Shown in pieces: positions 32,646 to 45,547 of a stretch of 64,000 nucleotides of DNA. This stretch comes from Cristatella mucedo. Lineage: Eukaryota; Bryozoa; Phylactolaemata; Cristatellidae. The notes below the pieces were generated by a model. That model worked only from the letters and a program-made list of their open reading frames with translations, ran no database searches and was not told where the DNA came from. The position numbers and the translations under genes are program-made. The stretch is taken from NCBI GenBank assembly GCA_009760855.2, contig WPIO01000001.1:23112001-23176000 (forward strand). The letters run 5' to 3'. Every line of letters begins with the position of its first letter. The first letter of the stretch is position 1.

Positions 32646-33214
32646 TGGGAGCTTAAGTATGTTTGACATAGGAGCAGGAAAAATTCGATGAAATTTTCTT
32701 TACAAGCTTTGGAGCGGTTGGATATTTTCCACACTCTAAAATAAATAAATTTCCATGCTCTACGTTTTATTTACCATCGGACACCGTCAATGGATTTAAA
32801 AACGCTTGCTAAAATCCAGCAAACAGCCTCAAATTAGGGGATACATTTTTGAATGGTATGGACCTTTTTAAAGCCAACGAGTTAACTATAGGTACCAACA
32901 AACCACGAAGTCTCAATGCTCTCTCAGAGAGAAATAACACATCAAAAGCACCTGTGTTTGCACCCTGAAACTTTATGATGAAAGAACCAAATTAGCAATT
33001 AAGGACACATCGAGTAATCCTCGGAACCTGGAATTACTTACTCTAAAATTGGCTTTTCTAACATATTTCCTGCAGCCTCCTTTTCGAATCTATATTTTCT
33101 CTTCCAAAATGACCTTAAAATATTTGAAAGGATCGCATCAGCTCCAAACTTAAGTCTGGCATCTTCCACCTACGTACAATTCCCACAATTTGGGCTTAAT
33201 TGGATGAGGCCACC
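32646..33214. other. Unassigned sequence
   Basis: No frame of interest. The right part may belong to the LINE relic that follows, but I could not align it. Confidence 0.4.
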
Positions 33215-33720
33215 ACAGCCAAGTTTAATCGGGCACTTCAGAAATCCCGACTAGACTTATGAAGTACACCACTTATAGGTATTACTGCATATGAAATAAC
33301 ACGTTTGCAGTCTGTGCACAACTCAGTGGCCAGGCTTATCTGCTTTAAAGGTCGTGACAGCCAAGTTGCATCTGTGTACACTAATCTTCACTGGCTGCGT
33401 ATTAAACAGTGCATTGACTTCTAGATTTTTTCGCTCACCTTTAGATACTTTGCTTGTTCTGCTGCATACATGATTGCCTACACTCCTTAAAATCGCTGGG
33501 GGACCGTAACCTTGTTTAACGCGGTTTCACCTCAAAAATGGTCTAAAATGTTAAGTTTTTATAAGTTTTTTGAAATTTGCGTATTAAAAGATGAACTAGC
33601 TATAAATGCAATTCCCAAAGCGTCGAGCTTACTACGGTCTAAATTGAAAATATACAAAAAGAAGCTGGAAATCTACTTGTTCCACACCAGCTTTATTCTG
33701 TCGCACTAAATTGTGTTTTC
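33215..33720 (+). pseudogene. L2-type reverse transcriptase C-terminal relic
   Basis: A broken frame shows SVHNSVARLICFKGRD...LHWLRIKQCIDF, equivalent to LVQNSAARLVC.....LHWLPVKQRIDF in L2A. A 65-codon frame (33512-33709) follows, ending with the LKIYKKKLEIYLF segment in the position of FKRNLKTYLF. It is diverged from L2A and L2B and has no L2A-type tail. Confidence 0.6.
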
Positions 33721-34196
33721 ATTTAGCTGTGTGTCAACAGAAAAGTGCTCGTCCTGACTAGGAGTATAGGTTACTGCTTCTCTTGCAGCGATATTTAATG
33801 GGCTAAGTAAATAGTAAACAAATTATCTCAAGGGGCTTTACAAAAGACTTCTCGTCGAAATTAAATGCTGTGCATTGCATGACACGATGTATGCCAATTT
33901 TCGTGAAATTTGATGAGTTAACTTTTTATAGAGTACATTGTGAAAGGCAATCAAAGCTTTTCGCGCTCAATATTTCTTTCGCTTTGATGTGAATAGTAAT
34001 AGAATTCAATGGCCGCCCGGCCTAAGCTGTCCAATGGAGTAGATTTTTCAAGATCGACTGTACCAAAAAATGATGCAAAATACTGTGGAAATGCTCAAAT
34101 TGCAGCGTAGTGTATTAATCAGTATAAGTTGGTGCTCATTGCAGCAGATTTGTGGTCGATTTGCTGTAGATTTAAGGGGCTTGTGATGGACTGCAA
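33721..34196. other. Unassigned sequence
   Basis: No feature supported. Confidence 0.45.
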
Positions 34197-34272
34197 TAAT
34201 AATAATAATTATACACTTGATAAAGCGTTCTCAGAGAACTCAATCCCTTTCTTGGTGCTTTACATTTGCTGC
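34197..34272 (-). repeat. Isolated L2A 3' tail fragment
   Basis: ATAATAATAATAATT followed by CACTTGATAAAGCGTTCTC and CTTTACATTTGCTGCGA. It abuts the left edge of composite element copy 2. Confidence 0.78.
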
Positions 34273-35075
<803 letters not shown>

Positions 35076-36879
35076 GTCGTATCGTGCTGGGTAAAAAATA
35101 TGAAAAACGTGGTTAGGGGATTTGTGGTAGATTGAGCTATATTGCCGGAGTGGCGAGAGTTTTTAATATGATTGCCATAACATCACGTTAATCCAATGAC
35201 GAGATATTTGGTGGGAGCCATTTAGTTGGATAATGGCATATAATAGCAATCACTTAACAATTGAGGCAAAACACCACCGATTGTCGGTCAATTCCTGCCT
35301 AATAAGAGTGGACTGCAATTAATCGCCGTGGATCGCTGTAATTCGTTGGGGATAATTAAATGGATGAAGTAACAAGTATCTTCGAGGAAGAAGTTAGCCC
35401 AGAGAAAGCCAGTTGCTTCCTCAAACCTCAACACATAGCATCCCAAGGCCAAACCTGTCGATTTTGTCAGTGAGCTTCCTCCGTCAGCAAATGGCAGCGA
35501 ATTTCTCGTCATTGAACATTGGGCTTTTATTGTGGTTTCGCGAAATTCACATCCAAAAAATGTTTCAATGAGAGGAGAAAAAATCGTAATGCAGTGTCTC
35601 TAAAGGCCGTTTCCTTGATGCGGAAACGGCTAGAGTTTTTATCGAATATCTCAATTAACTCAATTTATTTCATACCAGTGTGCTATTTGCTATGCAGGAA
35701 TTCTTTTTCTTATGATTTTAGCATCCTTGTAGAAATGTATTTATCAAAAGGTAATTTTTTGAATGAGCAGGATGCTAAATTTGCGAACTACATCTTGGAT
35801 GTGGCCAATTATTAGCAAGGTAGCAGCACATACCAAAAGTTTGACATAGCTCACTCATTCAATGCAGCTTAGTCAAATGAGTTCTGTAACAGTTAGGCTT
35901 TTGAGTCGCACGCATCCCAAAAGATAATTTCCTTCTAGTACCGTTGCTCTCATTTTTCTTTATGCCGCGACCATTTAATAAAGACCCTCGTGTTGTCGCG
36001 ACCAACAACCATAAAATTATTGTGTGCAAAAATTGAAAATGTGTGTTTCTTAGGCGAACTCTGTGAGAGGGTCATTGGCCCCCTAACGGGTTTGCAAATA
36101 GCTGTTCTAGTAGGTAGAACACTGACGGCTGAGATGTACACGTCATATTTGATATGCTCATACATCCGGTCTAAAATATAATTGTGAGTCATTTAGTGTC
36201 ATATGTACGGTTCATAAATAGGTGAAAGCTCATTGTACGATTCTTCCAAAGTATAAATCACCATTAACTGTAGTTACTAGGACAGTGACTTATCGGTTGA
36301 TTGGTTGTGATAATCGGTTTTGATATGATCGGTTGGCAAAAAACCTATTACTTATTTGCGCCCAAAGGACTCTGATGAATGACTGGTGTATACTATCGTA
36401 TGGAAGCAGTTGTTCACCTCTAATGGCAAGATAAATCCTTAAACAATTGCTTCTAGAAAATCCCGTCTACATCGTCCAATTGCATAGTAGAATGATTGAT
36501 TTCCAAAATATTATGGATGAGCATACAAACTTGGGTTTCGTACGTGGAAAAACGCCTGTGTCGGGTAAGGCAGACTTTGGAAAAAACTACAGCACAGTAA
36601 GCACAATATTATTCGTCGTTTAAATAGATTGATAACACTTAAAGCTAGATGATTCTTAGACTTAAATGGCTGTCTTTGCGGTTTTAAATACTAAAGATAC
36701 CTTTTAGAGAAGAAGACTGCTGTATATCAGGGACTTAGTGAGGAGGAATACATATCTCATAGTAAGAGAGCTGACCGCAAAACTTTGCCTGATCACTACT
36801 GTGCCTACGCCGAGCTTTCACTCAGACGTTGGAGTGCAGGCGCGACTATTATAGACAGCCCTGAAATTTGATGGCTTGG
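35076..36879. other. Unassigned sequence
   Basis: Open frames of up to 98 codons (35519-35815) have no recognised domain. Towards 36880 the sequence enters the Gypsy remnant, whose left edge is uncertain. Confidence 0.45.
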
Positions 36880-38840
36880 CCGCCGTTTTCAAAGAATGTC
36901 TAGTGTGTGTATTTCGTCGCTGCCAGGTACGTTTAAAATCCAGCTAAAGGCAGCTTGCAACTTGTCGACGATTGCCCTCCCTGCAGTAGTCTGGCGGACC
37001 CATTATCTTGCTGCATTTGACAGAGTTTGCTTGGTGGACCCTTAGCGAGTGGCGTGAGGTGTGGTGGACGAGTCTTTCCCATCCCAACTAGTCATGTCGT
37101 CTGCTACCTGTGTAATGAATTGGGCCACGTGAGCAGATTCTAGACACACGGCTCGCTGCGAGGGAGAGTAATTTTGTGCCTTTGGTGTGGCCAGGGTGGG
37201 CAAGTAGCATCTGCATGTTTGAGCGATGCGATCACAACGGTGAATCAAAAAAAAGGAGTATGAGGAGTGGGAATTACCGGGTTAAGGCCTGTCCCCAAGC
37301 GAAGGCAAAACTAACAAGAATGATTGTTTTGATTGGCGGGCGTTCGGCGAAGCCTCTCCTTGACACTGGTTGCTCGAGTTCCACCATAGCCCGGAAACTG
37401 ACTCGTGCTTCTTTGCTTAAGCTGTTAACCCTGGGACTGTCATTACGATGGACGGTACTAGAACTGTATGCAGCCATATGTGAGGTATGCATGGCGACTG
37501 GTGCATTTGAGCTGCTTCGTAGCCAACATCATGTCCTAATACTATTTGCTACTCGGCATGGACGCCGTACAGTGCCGCGGAGAAAGGCTGTGCCGTGGTT
37601 GCTCAGCTGGCTGTTAATGGTGCGTGGACGGAGTCGTGGGTTTAGACAGATAGCGCTCCAGACCTCACACTAGGGATTCAGATAGCATCGTATCAAATTG
37701 CAGTGTTGGTTCAAAATGCACACAAGGCGGCAATAAAAGAGTGAATAAGGCTTGGATGGCTTGCACCGTATAACGGGGAGTGCCTGGTCTCATTCCGCTA
37801 ACTTCGGTAGTCCAGGCTGGCAAGAATAAAGTGAGGCCGGGGATTAACTACCGAGATTTAAATCAATACGTGTCTAGCCGTACTGCACAATGTAATGTGT
37901 GAGGGCCGATGTTATGATCCTTAAGGAAAATGGGTAAGCACTGCAACATAATTGATCTTCGAAAAGCGTATGTGCAAATATGCTTTCACCCGTCGCTGTG
38001 ATGCTTTGTGGCTGTCAAATTCAAGGGCAGAGATTTCCGCTTAACACAGCTTAGGTTTGGTTTTGGTACGTAGCCTCTAAAATAATGTCAGCCATCGTAA
38101 ACGATGATTTGTCCATGGACCAGCTGGTTCGCTGGAGAAGCGATTCTTTGTGGATGACATCATAGTCAACAACTCTGTCGTTTCCAAAGACCAATTCAAC
38201 AAACTGCTGCAATGCATTGGTCTCGAAGGCATACTATCCGAGCAACTGCTCGACGGTCGTGTATTGGGACTGCCAGTATGGCATCATTACAGCAATCCTG
38301 TAGGGCGCCCCTATAATGAAGGGAATACCACCAGATGGCTTCGTGTAAAGCGACACGTTCTTTCATGGTGTGGTCAAATAGTTAGACACTTTCTTATCGA
38401 ACGCTCGTTAAGGGTTGCTTGTAGCTAAAAAAAGCGTGGAGCCAGCGGAAACAGCTGGGATTAGCCGATCAGTGCTAGCGTCTTAGAGCTGGTGTATGAG
38501 GTGCATAGCCGCGTCCTTGCTGAGAATCTCGTTACTGGTGTTTTTTATTCAGTACCACCTACGCCTGCTGGGACTGTTTGGTTTGACGCTGGCAGCATCG
38601 CAATGGGGTTATGTCAAGAAATTGGTGGTGACGCGATAGAGGACGAGTCGTGGCTCCATAAGGCTGACGACTCAGTGTAGATTATCTTGGGAAAGTTGGA
38701 GTCGGTGTTGCCAGACATAAACCTAGCAATAACATAGGGCCTAAAGTCTGTAGTCTTTGTAGTCGATTTCATGAAAGTATTCGGCTGGCTCAGGGAGCTG
38801 TACTTGATGGGCATGCTAGTGCACGCACGAGGTCTTGGTG
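36880..38840 (+). mobile_element. Ty3/Gypsy retrotransposon remnant, left part
   Basis: A decayed gag-pol region. Two zinc knuckles occur at 37102-37145 (CYLCNELGH, the last cysteine position now a stop) and 37177-37220 (CLWCGQGGQVASAC, histidine replaced by glutamine). A retroviral-type aspartic protease follows with LLDTGCSSST at about 37358-37385. Reverse transcriptase blocks include IIDLRKAYVQI (about 37948-37980) and FVDDIIVNN (38144-38170, in the YxDD position). The RNase H start is TVWFDAGS (about 38570-38592). There are many stops and frame changes, so it is not functional. No LTR was found at either side. The element is interrupted at about 38841 by an L2B copy and resumes at 39756. 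Confidence 0.8.
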
Positions 38841-39755
38841 AACTGCTTCTCATCGGACACCCTAAGCGTGTGGCTGGATTAAAAGGCTTTGCTGTTCTAA
38901 TAGGTGATGCTATTGTGCAACCTTCACCACGTGCTCGTAATCTAGCTGTCGTGTTCGACAGCTGCCTCAATTTCAAAAGCTTCATTCAGAAGACTGCCTC
39001 TGCAGCTAGCCATCACATCCGATCCCTATCCAAGATTAGAAGCTGTCTCCCACAGTGGCTTGTAAAAAAATTAACTAGCTCTTTAGTTCTGTCTCGACTT
39101 GATTATTGTAAGTCCCTTTTGGCTGGGCTACCAAAGAAAGCTATTATGCCACTACAGCAGACTATGAATATGGCTGCAAGGCTGGTCTTCAATTCCCAGC
39201 GGTTTGAGCACGTGTCACCTCTGCTGAAAGAGCTAGGATGGTTGCCGGTTGAGCAAAGGATACAGAGTAAAGTTCTTACGCTGACCCACAAGGCCCGCCA
39301 CGGCTTGGCTCCTTCGTACCTAGCTGAACTACTGCATCAGTTTCAGCCTGTTCGCGCCCTCAGGTCCTGTGTGGACAATAAATTAGATGTCCCATTCCTC
39401 CGCTTAAAGACAGTTGGCGACAGAAGCTTTAGCTTCGTAGGTCCTAAACTGTGGAACTCGCTTCCACAATTCTTACGCAACGACATCTACTCTCCAACTG
39501 CCGACTATGGCACATCTTTTTCAGCGGTCCTGAACTGCTACTTCTATGCTACTCAGTACCTCAACTGCTCTCCTAACGCTGCTATTTCCCCCACTTTCTC
39601 TTTGTTGCGTGAGACAAAGTCTGTTGGCTACCGAATGCGTACCGAAAGCCGCTTTGGCTGTGCGTGTGCTATACAAAACTCTCCTGCGTAGCACCCACAT
39701 GGTCTTTATGACTTTGTGGAGTTACTGACGGAGATACATTACATTACATTCGTGA
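38841..39755 (+). mobile_element. L2B LINE, 5'-truncated, inside the Gypsy remnant
   Basis: A C-terminal L2B fragment in a mostly open frame (38850-39691, about 280 codons): HPKRVAGLKGFAVLIGDA, NLAVVFDSCLNFKSFIQK, LDYCKSLLAGLPKKA, ARLVFNSQRF and GDRSFSFVGPKLWNSLPQF. It ends in the family's 3' untranslated region and an ACATTACATTACATT end (39735-39755). The frame upstream of 38841 belongs to Gypsy RNase H, so the 306-codon open frame beginning at 38771 is a chimera of both elements. Confidence 0.85.
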
Positions 39756-40095
39756 AGCCTTAACATATTGACGCTTGACTCCAATCGGCGACATGATTAG
39801 AGAATGAGGACTAGACTTATCAGTTTGTGACGTTCCGTCGAGTGAGAATAAATTGGATTGCCTAACTTGCGTTCCATATTGGTGATTGAAATTAAACCAT
39901 ACGGATGAGCAATCTCAAGCCCGGTTGACCGAAGCAGGCTTCTCTGACATGGCAGTTGATGGCAGCACTATTGACGTCAGCGCCTTCAATGACAAGCATC
40001 ACTTCGGCATTGATCAATTTCGAATCCTTTCTCAGCTGAGTTTCCCAAAGGCTAAGATGAGCCACAGTCAGGTTTCGAGCTTGGTGTAATCGTTC
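39756..40095 (+). mobile_element. Ty3/Gypsy retrotransposon remnant, right part
   Basis: It continues the Gypsy element after the L2B insertion. The end of the RNase H region shows SSENKLDCLTCVP (about 39835-39875). An integrase N-terminal zinc-binding segment DKHHFGIDQ (39990-40017) follows, with the paired histidines expected of an HHCC finger; the matching cysteines were not found before the frame stops at 40089. Stops and shifts are present. No integrase catalytic core was recognised. Confidence 0.7.
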
Positions 40096-40675
40096 TTTCA
40101 CTGTATTGTTTTTATACTATTACTCAGCGAAGTGAGTCAACAGGCTCACTCGTCACTGATGGGCATCGGTAAGGTTAAGAGCCCATGCGATCTGTGTTCC
40201 TGAGTCCGTCTGCTAGATTCTGTATACGGAGAATGTTCCAGCGACCCCGAACATGGAGAGAATATATAGATAAAGTGTTCCGTGTAGACTAAGTATACAA
40301 AACATTCTTTTGCAATGGCATACTCTAGATTGTCATCAGCAAGCTCACAGAACCCTATAGTCTTCACATTATCGAGCATTCTTCGCACACAGGTTCAAAC
40401 ACCGACTAATTTAAATATACTTGCTTGCACACAATCACGCATATTGTTTCATGTTATCATCGTTTATACGGTTTCTTGTAAAGTAGCAATGCTCTTGCTT
40501 TAAGTATCTGACCAGTCGAACTATTCTGAGATTTCAGTTATAGCAGAAATACTTGCAGGGGATACTCACGAAACGAATTCATCAAATCGAATGGCTATGT
40601 GCAATCAAAGCTACATCTTTTAAAATTTTTAAACGACATACTGGTGCACAGTCTGGGGCAGTTACATATAAATAA

Positions 40676-40677
<2 letters not shown>
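40096..40677. other. Unassigned sequence
   Basis: Small frames only; no feature supported. Confidence 0.4.

Positions 40678-40760
<83 letters not shown>
40678..40760 (+). repeat. (AC)n(AT)n compound microsatellite
   Basis: About 47 bases of AC then 36 of AT, in the same orientation as the arrays at 24.5 and 34.4 kb but without the composite element around it. Confidence 0.97.
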
Positions 40761-40763
<3 letters not shown>

Positions 40764-40764
40764 T

Positions 40765-41004
40765 CGGAATTTTACTCTTGCACTGGTTAAAAGCGGGTTT
40801 TAAGCTCATGTATTAAGTTTTTTAAAGTTACAAGCACCATTTAGTAAAAACGTTAATATGTAAGACATGCATAGTTATAATAACGTCAATTTTACTGCCG
40901 CAGCGGTATAAGGTGGGTTTTTATTTCCTGTGATAGGTTTGTTCAATGTTACAATCACCATTGTGTAAAAACGGTAATATATAAAACATAACCAGTTACA
41001 ATAT
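40765..41004 (+). repeat. Diverged tandem duplication, two units of about 120 bp
   Basis: Unit 1 is 40765-40883 and unit 2 is 40884-41004. Shared blocks are AATTTTACT, GCGGGTTTT/GGTGGGTTTTT, GTTACAA.CACCATT, GTAAAAACG.TAATAT and AGTTA.AATA. The copy differences are spread evenly, so the duplication is old. Confidence 0.75.
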
Positions 41005-41264
41005 GGTGATAAAACAACAGCGAATCAAAACAGGCTCAGCCGGTTTCTATCAAGATATGTTCAATTATACTGCTGGAATAATGAAACAAGGGCATTCTAG
41101 TTCGACAGCAACATCTACATATGTAAGGTGGTGAGAGGATGACAAAGTTTTTTGATGGCTTCCAAGGGGGCCTGCAAGCCAGAGCTCATTTTAAAGCAAA
41201 GGTTAGACTTTGTCACGTTATTTTCATTTTAAACTATGAGGATTCGTTTTAAATGATGATTCAG

Positions 41265-41372
41265 ATGAGGGTGAGAGAGTTCGAACCAAGAACCAGCTTC
41301 GTGGCTGCTTTTGGACTCTGCCTGCTGGTTATATGCACGAATGCCTCAGCCATCGTATGAATACTACCGGAC
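41265..41372 (-). mobile_element. Possible second tRNA-derived SINE head
   Basis: On the minus strand TGGCTGAGGCATTCG fits an A box, and about 60 bases later GGTTCGAACTC fits a B box. The spacing suits a tRNA with a long variable arm. It differs from the SINE at 10.2 kb and has no L2A-type tail. It is a single copy in the window, so the call is tentative. Confidence 0.3.
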
Positions 41373-41609
41373 CGAGTGACCACGTATGAGCCAGGGTGGT
41401 AACCAGCAGGCTCTGCAGCTGCTATGGCCTAGCATACACCTAGCACATGGCTCACAAGCCGATCAGCTGACAATAGAGATAGATACAGGCGTAAATGGTA
41501 CAGCAGAGGATATAGCAGGTACAGATGTGATATTAAGTGGTTTTCCGTTCGAATAATGTACTTATAGTAGCATTTTTAATAGACAACTGTTGAAATTATA
41601 ATTTTTGAA

Positions 41610-42300
41610 AATGTGCATAGTGGACACAGAGAAAATAATCTCTTTCTCTATGCAGTTTAAATATTTTATACAGGAACCTTGACACATTCTTAGTGGTAAC
41701 ATGCACAGTGTCAGCACTCATACGTCAACAATAATAATCACAGAAAACCAGGAATACTGTCGAGAAAAGTCGTGATTTAGCTTATTCTTAAATGTATTCA
41801 AGCCAAGAGATGCCTTGAAGTCACTCAGGAGTGAGTTCAAGGCGTTAGGAGGATACGAACTAAAGGCAAGACCACGTAAAGATTCGAGGTTTGCACTGGG
41901 TATTGCGGAGCAATTCAATTCAAAAATACTTGTAGTACAATGCCTAGCCTGTTAGGGCGTAGTTCTGATTTGTGGGCTGGAGCTAGAGAAAAAGGAACCT
42001 AAAAGCGAATAAATGAACCTTGAAGTAGATGAATTCGATTGAATCCTGACTGCGAGCCAATGCCGTTTGGTGAGAAGTGTTGTGATGTGGTGAGTCTGAC
42101 GCTCACGATAGACAAGCTAAGCTACAGGGTTTTTTGCAAAGTTTAAGCGGCTGATTGCACATATAAGTAGATCGACAAGCAGCGATTTACAAAAATCAAG
42201 ACGGGACGTAGCAAATTGCACGCAGTAATTCAGAACTTTCCTGCTTCCTGAATTGCTGAGATCTGTACATGCATTTAATAAGCTAGACTAATAGAACTTT
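41610..42300 (-). mobile_element. L2A LINE copy F, 5'-truncated
   Basis: Minus-strand C-terminal reverse transcriptase relic (66-codon frame at 41718-41918: LRGLAFSSYPPNALNSLLSDF, equivalent to FGDRAFSSYAPTVWNSLPTF), followed by a 3' untranslated region and a mutated tail (AATCTCTTTCTCTATGCAG at about 41640). Several shifts are present. Confidence 0.72.
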
Positions 42301-42314
42301 TGTAATTTCCGAGA

Positions 42315-43440
42315 GTCTCTCATCTATTGTCCTATCAAAGACACCGGAACGAGTCATGGCAGACCATCTGAAAACATCTGTTGAACTTTCAGGCCTTATT
42401 ATTCAGTTCCAGTCTATTTTTAAAGCTGATTACTCCACAAAGTCAGAATTACTTTGGGCGTTTCTTAAGAATGCTGACTTAGGTAGAATCTCTCGGATTA
42501 TTTTTCTCGATATCTTGGTAACCTTAACCAAAAAGCCCTTCTTGAGCGCCTCTCACCACGCCCAGGAATCACAAGCACAGCACGACAATGGTTCAAGTCA
42601 TATCTCAGTGGAAGACTCCAGGGTACTGATGTGAATGTACTCAGATTGTCCGAGGAGGCTCTGAAGCATAGTGTAACTCAGGTCTCTTGGCTTAGTTACA
42701 TTTTCCCACGCATTGTACTCTTCTTCTTGTCGATGGGCTTGCCAAGCACAGTCGTGCTTTCAAATCTGTACAGATAACGCTAGTTATTAGTTATTGGCGA
42801 ACCAAGTTCGATTCAGATATTACAAAGGCTAGCTCTCAAAATTGACTCTGCCAGCATATCTCAAGTTGAATCTGCACACAGTTTAGGTGTCTCGTTCCAA
42901 AGTGATCTTTTATTATACGACCACATCAGCTATACAGTCAAGTCTGCCTACTTTCGGCTACCTAACATTGCTAAAATTTGAAGTTGTTTAGACAGGGATA
43001 ACGAATCTAAGTCGGTTCTTGCATTTGTGACATCACGTCTTGACCCATGTAACTCACTGCTTGCTAGTCTACCGGCCTGTGCAATCAGGCGCTTACAGTT
43101 GGTGCAAAACTCTAAAGCTAGGCTTGGCAGTCGTTAGGGTCGTAGTTGCCACATCATAACACTTCTTGCCGACCTGCACTGCCTACCAGTCAAGCAGTGC
43201 ATCTTCTACTATTCCGCCACTCATTTTTAGGTCCCTTCATTTGCTTCGGCCTACCCTCAGATATGCTCACCATCAGGCTAGGCATCGGAGCATCCACTTT
43301 TCTAAATCAAATCGACTGGCCACACCTCGTAAGAAGCTCAGGTTCATTCACGAGTCGTTCTTATCATACCTATGCATGTTTACACTGTGCATGCTGCCAT
43401 TAATCGTATTTATTTGCTGGCACTGTAAATGCCATCTCTG
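42315..43440 (+). mobile_element. L2A LINE copy G, degraded
   Basis: It starts at the segment equivalent to LERVVADQLNSYIETS and runs through the reverse transcriptase (FQSIFKADYSTKSELLWAFL; a WFKSYLSGRLQ-like segment; the NLGVIF region) to the C-terminal HITPLL..LHWLP equivalent near 43150. It stops within the 3' untranslated region (CACTGTAAATGCCATCTCTG). All frames are broken. It lies head-to-head with copy F. Confidence 0.75.
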
Positions 43441-44546
43441 AAGAGTGGTGAAAATGGACGCCCGTTTACTCCCCAATGAAAAGAGGGCGAGCGAGAATGG
43501 TCTAGCAGCGCCTAGTTCAATAATCATTCCAGCAGAACGGGCGATGATACAATATTCAGCCCATCCTGACTTTCTCCCAAAGAAGAGCAGTCATGATGAT
43601 TTCCTGCAACCTACAGCTACATGATGTCATCACGCTGAAAAGCCCTTGAGAGTCAACCGAGGATTTTTGAGAAGTGCTTGCTAAGGTAATGGAAGGTTTG
43701 CCGGGCGCTGTAACCAATGTCAGTATAGGAGAAAGAAAATATAGATATTTGAGATGCTTTGCCGACAACAAGAGATTGAGCGCAATGACTGCTAACAATT
43801 ATCTTTTACTGAGATTAGATTAAGTTTGTTAATTTTGTGGTCGGGGTAGCGGTTCACTTGAACACCTTTTATTCGGGATCAAGATATTGGGCAGATTACC
43901 TTCCATCTAAATGATAATCAGGTGGCAGGTTCAGCTTATTCTGGGGTAGAAAACTTCATTTTGTGAAGTTTAGCTCTGGACTATGCAATGCATGCACAAG
44001 GCTGAACAAATTATTCTTTTACGATTGGGAGAAGGAGGCCATTGTTGCCGTGTTATGACAGCCCAGTTTCTCTTTTTAGACAGCTATCATTTCTGTAACG
44101 ACAGGCAGGCCTTGGTCTGTAACTTGCATGAAAAAGAGATTAAGAAGTTCTTTATAAATTAATCGATCCGTCAACATTCAAAAGGGGAGTGCAAAAACAT
44201 GACTCGAGAGCCAGTGAGGCTTTTCAGGGGATATAGCATGCTTCATCTAGCCACTATTGCAGACCAACCAGTCTGAGAAATATGCCATGCCCACTACTGC
44301 CAAAACCAGAAAACACATCATTCGCTACCCTCGTAGGTTCCGAGCCTGGTGTCCAATCGGTAGGGGACGATCAGGATTCATTAGTAGTAATGATTTTTTT
44401 TCATGGCCAGCCTCGTTTGGGTCTCAGCAAGCATGAGAATTTACCAGATCTATATTGGCAGCCTTAATCAGTACTATCTGCTTGAAATAGTTTTATGAGA
44501 TGTGCCATCTCAGACTGGGGAGTCAAACTTTTACTTTAGCACCTTT
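43441..44546. other. Unassigned sequence
   Basis: Small frames only (up to 80 codons); no feature supported. Confidence 0.45.
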
Positions 44547-44683
44547 AAATATAAATAAATAAATAAAATTCATTTGTATAGTGCTCCTAGAGAACTTAAT
44601 CTCTATTCAGGCGCCTTCACATATGCCTCGGGGTTCAAGCCCATGACCTCAGCTAGGCCTTGGTCGGGGCGAGCACCTTAACC
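44547..44683 (-). mobile_element. tRNA-derived SINE, copy 2
   Basis: The minus strand carries AAGGTGCTCGCCCCGACCAA, a B box-like GGGCTTGAACCC (44635-44645), and then a tail CCTGAATAGAGATTAAGTTC homologous to the L2A hairpin. It ends in a TTTATTTATTTAT repeat. The A-box end is truncated. Confidence 0.72.
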
Positions 44684-45547
44684 TTTCTCAACTTATGAGT
44701 TGCTATGGTTCACGGTATTTCCGAGTTCCAAAACAGTCTCAACCAGTTGATATCAATCTATTTAATTGAGTCATTGTGGTTACGGGTAAGTAAAAAAAAA
44801 TACTTGAAACCAAAGTCATACCCTTGTTAAAATACACCTCGATCCAATTTGCTGCATTCCTGACTGCCCGTGCAAAAGCCGTTGGGTAAAGGAGACTAAT
44901 GTATTGTGATTCGATGCTTTTAGCTGGATTGAGAAATTCACTGAGAAAACGAATTAGTGAACGCTGTTGTCGTAGAAACACCTTAAATTCTTTTCAAAAG
45001 GCTTCCTTAGTATTGCAAAAAAGGAAAACTTACCGAATTTAGGAGGCCTAAAAATGAAGGTCATCTTGATTTTCTAATTCCAAATGTAACGCATAAAAAC
45101 TGGCTGCACCATCGCTGGAAAAAAGTTTGGCACGTGGCCATAAAATTAAATACTTGAGTTGTACGGTTAAGTTGGCAGTGAATACTTATGCCAAAACCTG
45201 GAAGCTATTGCGATCGGCTCTGCACAGAGCAGAGACAGTCACTGCCTATTGTGTGGCGGGTGTAGAAGAAGAGTTCTTCAGTTGCCATTGCAAGCGTGCC
45301 CTTAACGGCTAGGCGAGGCTGGTTTTTAGGCTCACTCTTGGTGCCACAAAGAGTTCCAAGACCGCATCCACGAAGGTAACGACTTCGACTCGGGCCAGTG
45401 GCTAAGAGAGACTTTTCTGAGCATGGGAATAAAGCTACAAATGGTGCCCCTCTACTTATCAAAATGGCAACAAAACAGCTCCAATACAGGAGAAATGCAA
45501 AAAAACGCTGGCCCATTACAAGTTGAAAGTCAATATTTTCCAATGTT
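44684..45547. other. Unassigned sequence
   Basis: A 112-codon minus frame (45205-45543) has no recognised domain and overlaps the region downstream of the hAT transposase relic. Confidence 0.4.

Noticed and set aside
38771-39691. A 306-codon gene of novel architecture
   Set aside because: Its first 25 or so codons are Gypsy RNase H and the remainder is L2B reverse transcriptase; it is an insertion junction read through by chance.
41610-43440. Copies F and G as one LINE insertion with a 5' inversion (twin priming)
   Set aside because: The two parts cover overlapping regions of the reverse transcriptase C-terminus, whereas a single inverted insertion would give adjacent, non-overlapping parts.
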